DNA of 5,669 nucleotides from Clostridiaceae bacterium (GTDB taxonomy: Bacteria > Bacillota > Clostridia > Monoglobales > Firm-18). Of this stretch, positions 5,547-5,669 are shown in pieces. Below the pieces are notes generated by a model that did no database searches, was not told the origin of the DNA, and saw nothing but the letters and a program-made list of their open reading frames with translations. Location of the stretch: contig JAAZFB010000005.1 of the NCBI GenBank assembly GCA_012511915.1, positions 1 through 5,669 of the forward strand, read 5' to 3'. Made by a program: the position numbers and the translations under genes. Numbering within the stretch: position 1 is the stretch's first letter; each line of letters starts with the position of its first letter.

Positions 5547-5564
5547 ATACTAAATTCAATCAAA
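5547..5564 (+). repeat. 18-bp direct repeat, right copy
   Basis: This is an exact copy of ATACTAAATTCAATCAAA from 3864-3881. It starts 11 bases after the stop codon of the secreted-protein gene. No -35 box lies at a suitable distance, so this copy does not look like a promoter. Confidence 0.75.
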
Positions 5565-5584
5565 TATAGCGCAATCTTTTCGGC

Positions 5585-5669
5585 TGATTTTCCACTGAGC
5601 ATCGTTATGGAACCGTTTTGAATGCAAAAAGCATTCAAAAGAACCCATGCCTTGCTCAGCAAAAAATCA
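5585..5669. repeat. Extended 85-nt inverted repeat reaching the window edge
   Basis: TTTTGAATGC (5616-5625) and GCATTCAAAA (5631-5640) form a perfect stem around AAAAA. Further out ATGG (5607-5610) pairs with CCAT (5645-5648), CTGAGC (5595-5600) with GCTCAG (5654-5659), and TGATTTT (5585-5591) with AAAATCA (5663-5669). The symmetry may continue past the end of the window. It could serve as a terminator for the secreted-protein gene, but the length and the absence of a T-run directly after the inner stem suggest a palindromic repeat or a MITE-like element. Confidence 0.6.

Overview
The window looks like part of a Firmicutes (Clostridia, probably gut-type) genome. The evidence is AGGAGG-type ribosome sites, a MobC/relaxase mobilisation module of the kind carried by clostridial integrative and mobilisable elements, and a Gram-positive signal-peptide protein with domain types I associate with clostridial surface proteins. 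No 16S, tRNA or housekeeping gene fixes the taxon more closely.

Positions 1-744 have no gene I can support. The stretch is GC-rich and holds a series of hairpins, ending in a G-run/C-run palindrome set just upstream of the first mobilisation gene. I read it as the leader and probable origin of transfer (oriT). Positions 745-2609 are a compact plus-strand mobilisation operon: a MobC-like relaxosome protein, a relaxase of the PF03432 (MOBP/VirD2-like) type, a membrane-anchored protein nested in another frame inside the relaxase 3' half, and a 60-residue conserved-looking small protein. The relaxase frame is broken by one in-frame TAA at 1565-1567. The catalytic N-terminal part (170 aa) is intact and the C-terminal part is stranded downstream. 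A near-perfect 27-28 bp inverted repeat (2608-2682) follows the operon and probably ends its transcription.

Positions 2690-3219 have no supported gene. They hold several short stem-loops and a strong terminator-like hairpin at 3141-3181, and look like the junction between the mobile module and a more AT-rich background. Positions 3220-3736 on the minus strand are a decayed gene of unknown function (one frameshift in an A-run, one internal TGA). Diverging from it, 3908-5536 encodes a 542-residue secreted protein: signal peptide, small helical domain, Gly/Ser linker, repeats with Asp-box-like S-x-(D/N)-G-x-x-W motifs suggesting a beta-propeller, and a small C-terminal beta domain. It has its own well-formed extended -10 promoter. 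An exact 18-bp direct repeat brackets this gene, and an 85-nt inverted repeat occupies the last bases of the window.

The most interesting points are the nested membrane-protein gene with its own ribosome site inside the relaxase, the nonsense codon that removes the relaxase tail but spares the nested gene, the hairpin-rich putative oriT, and the 18-bp repeat pair plus terminal palindrome around the secreted-protein gene.
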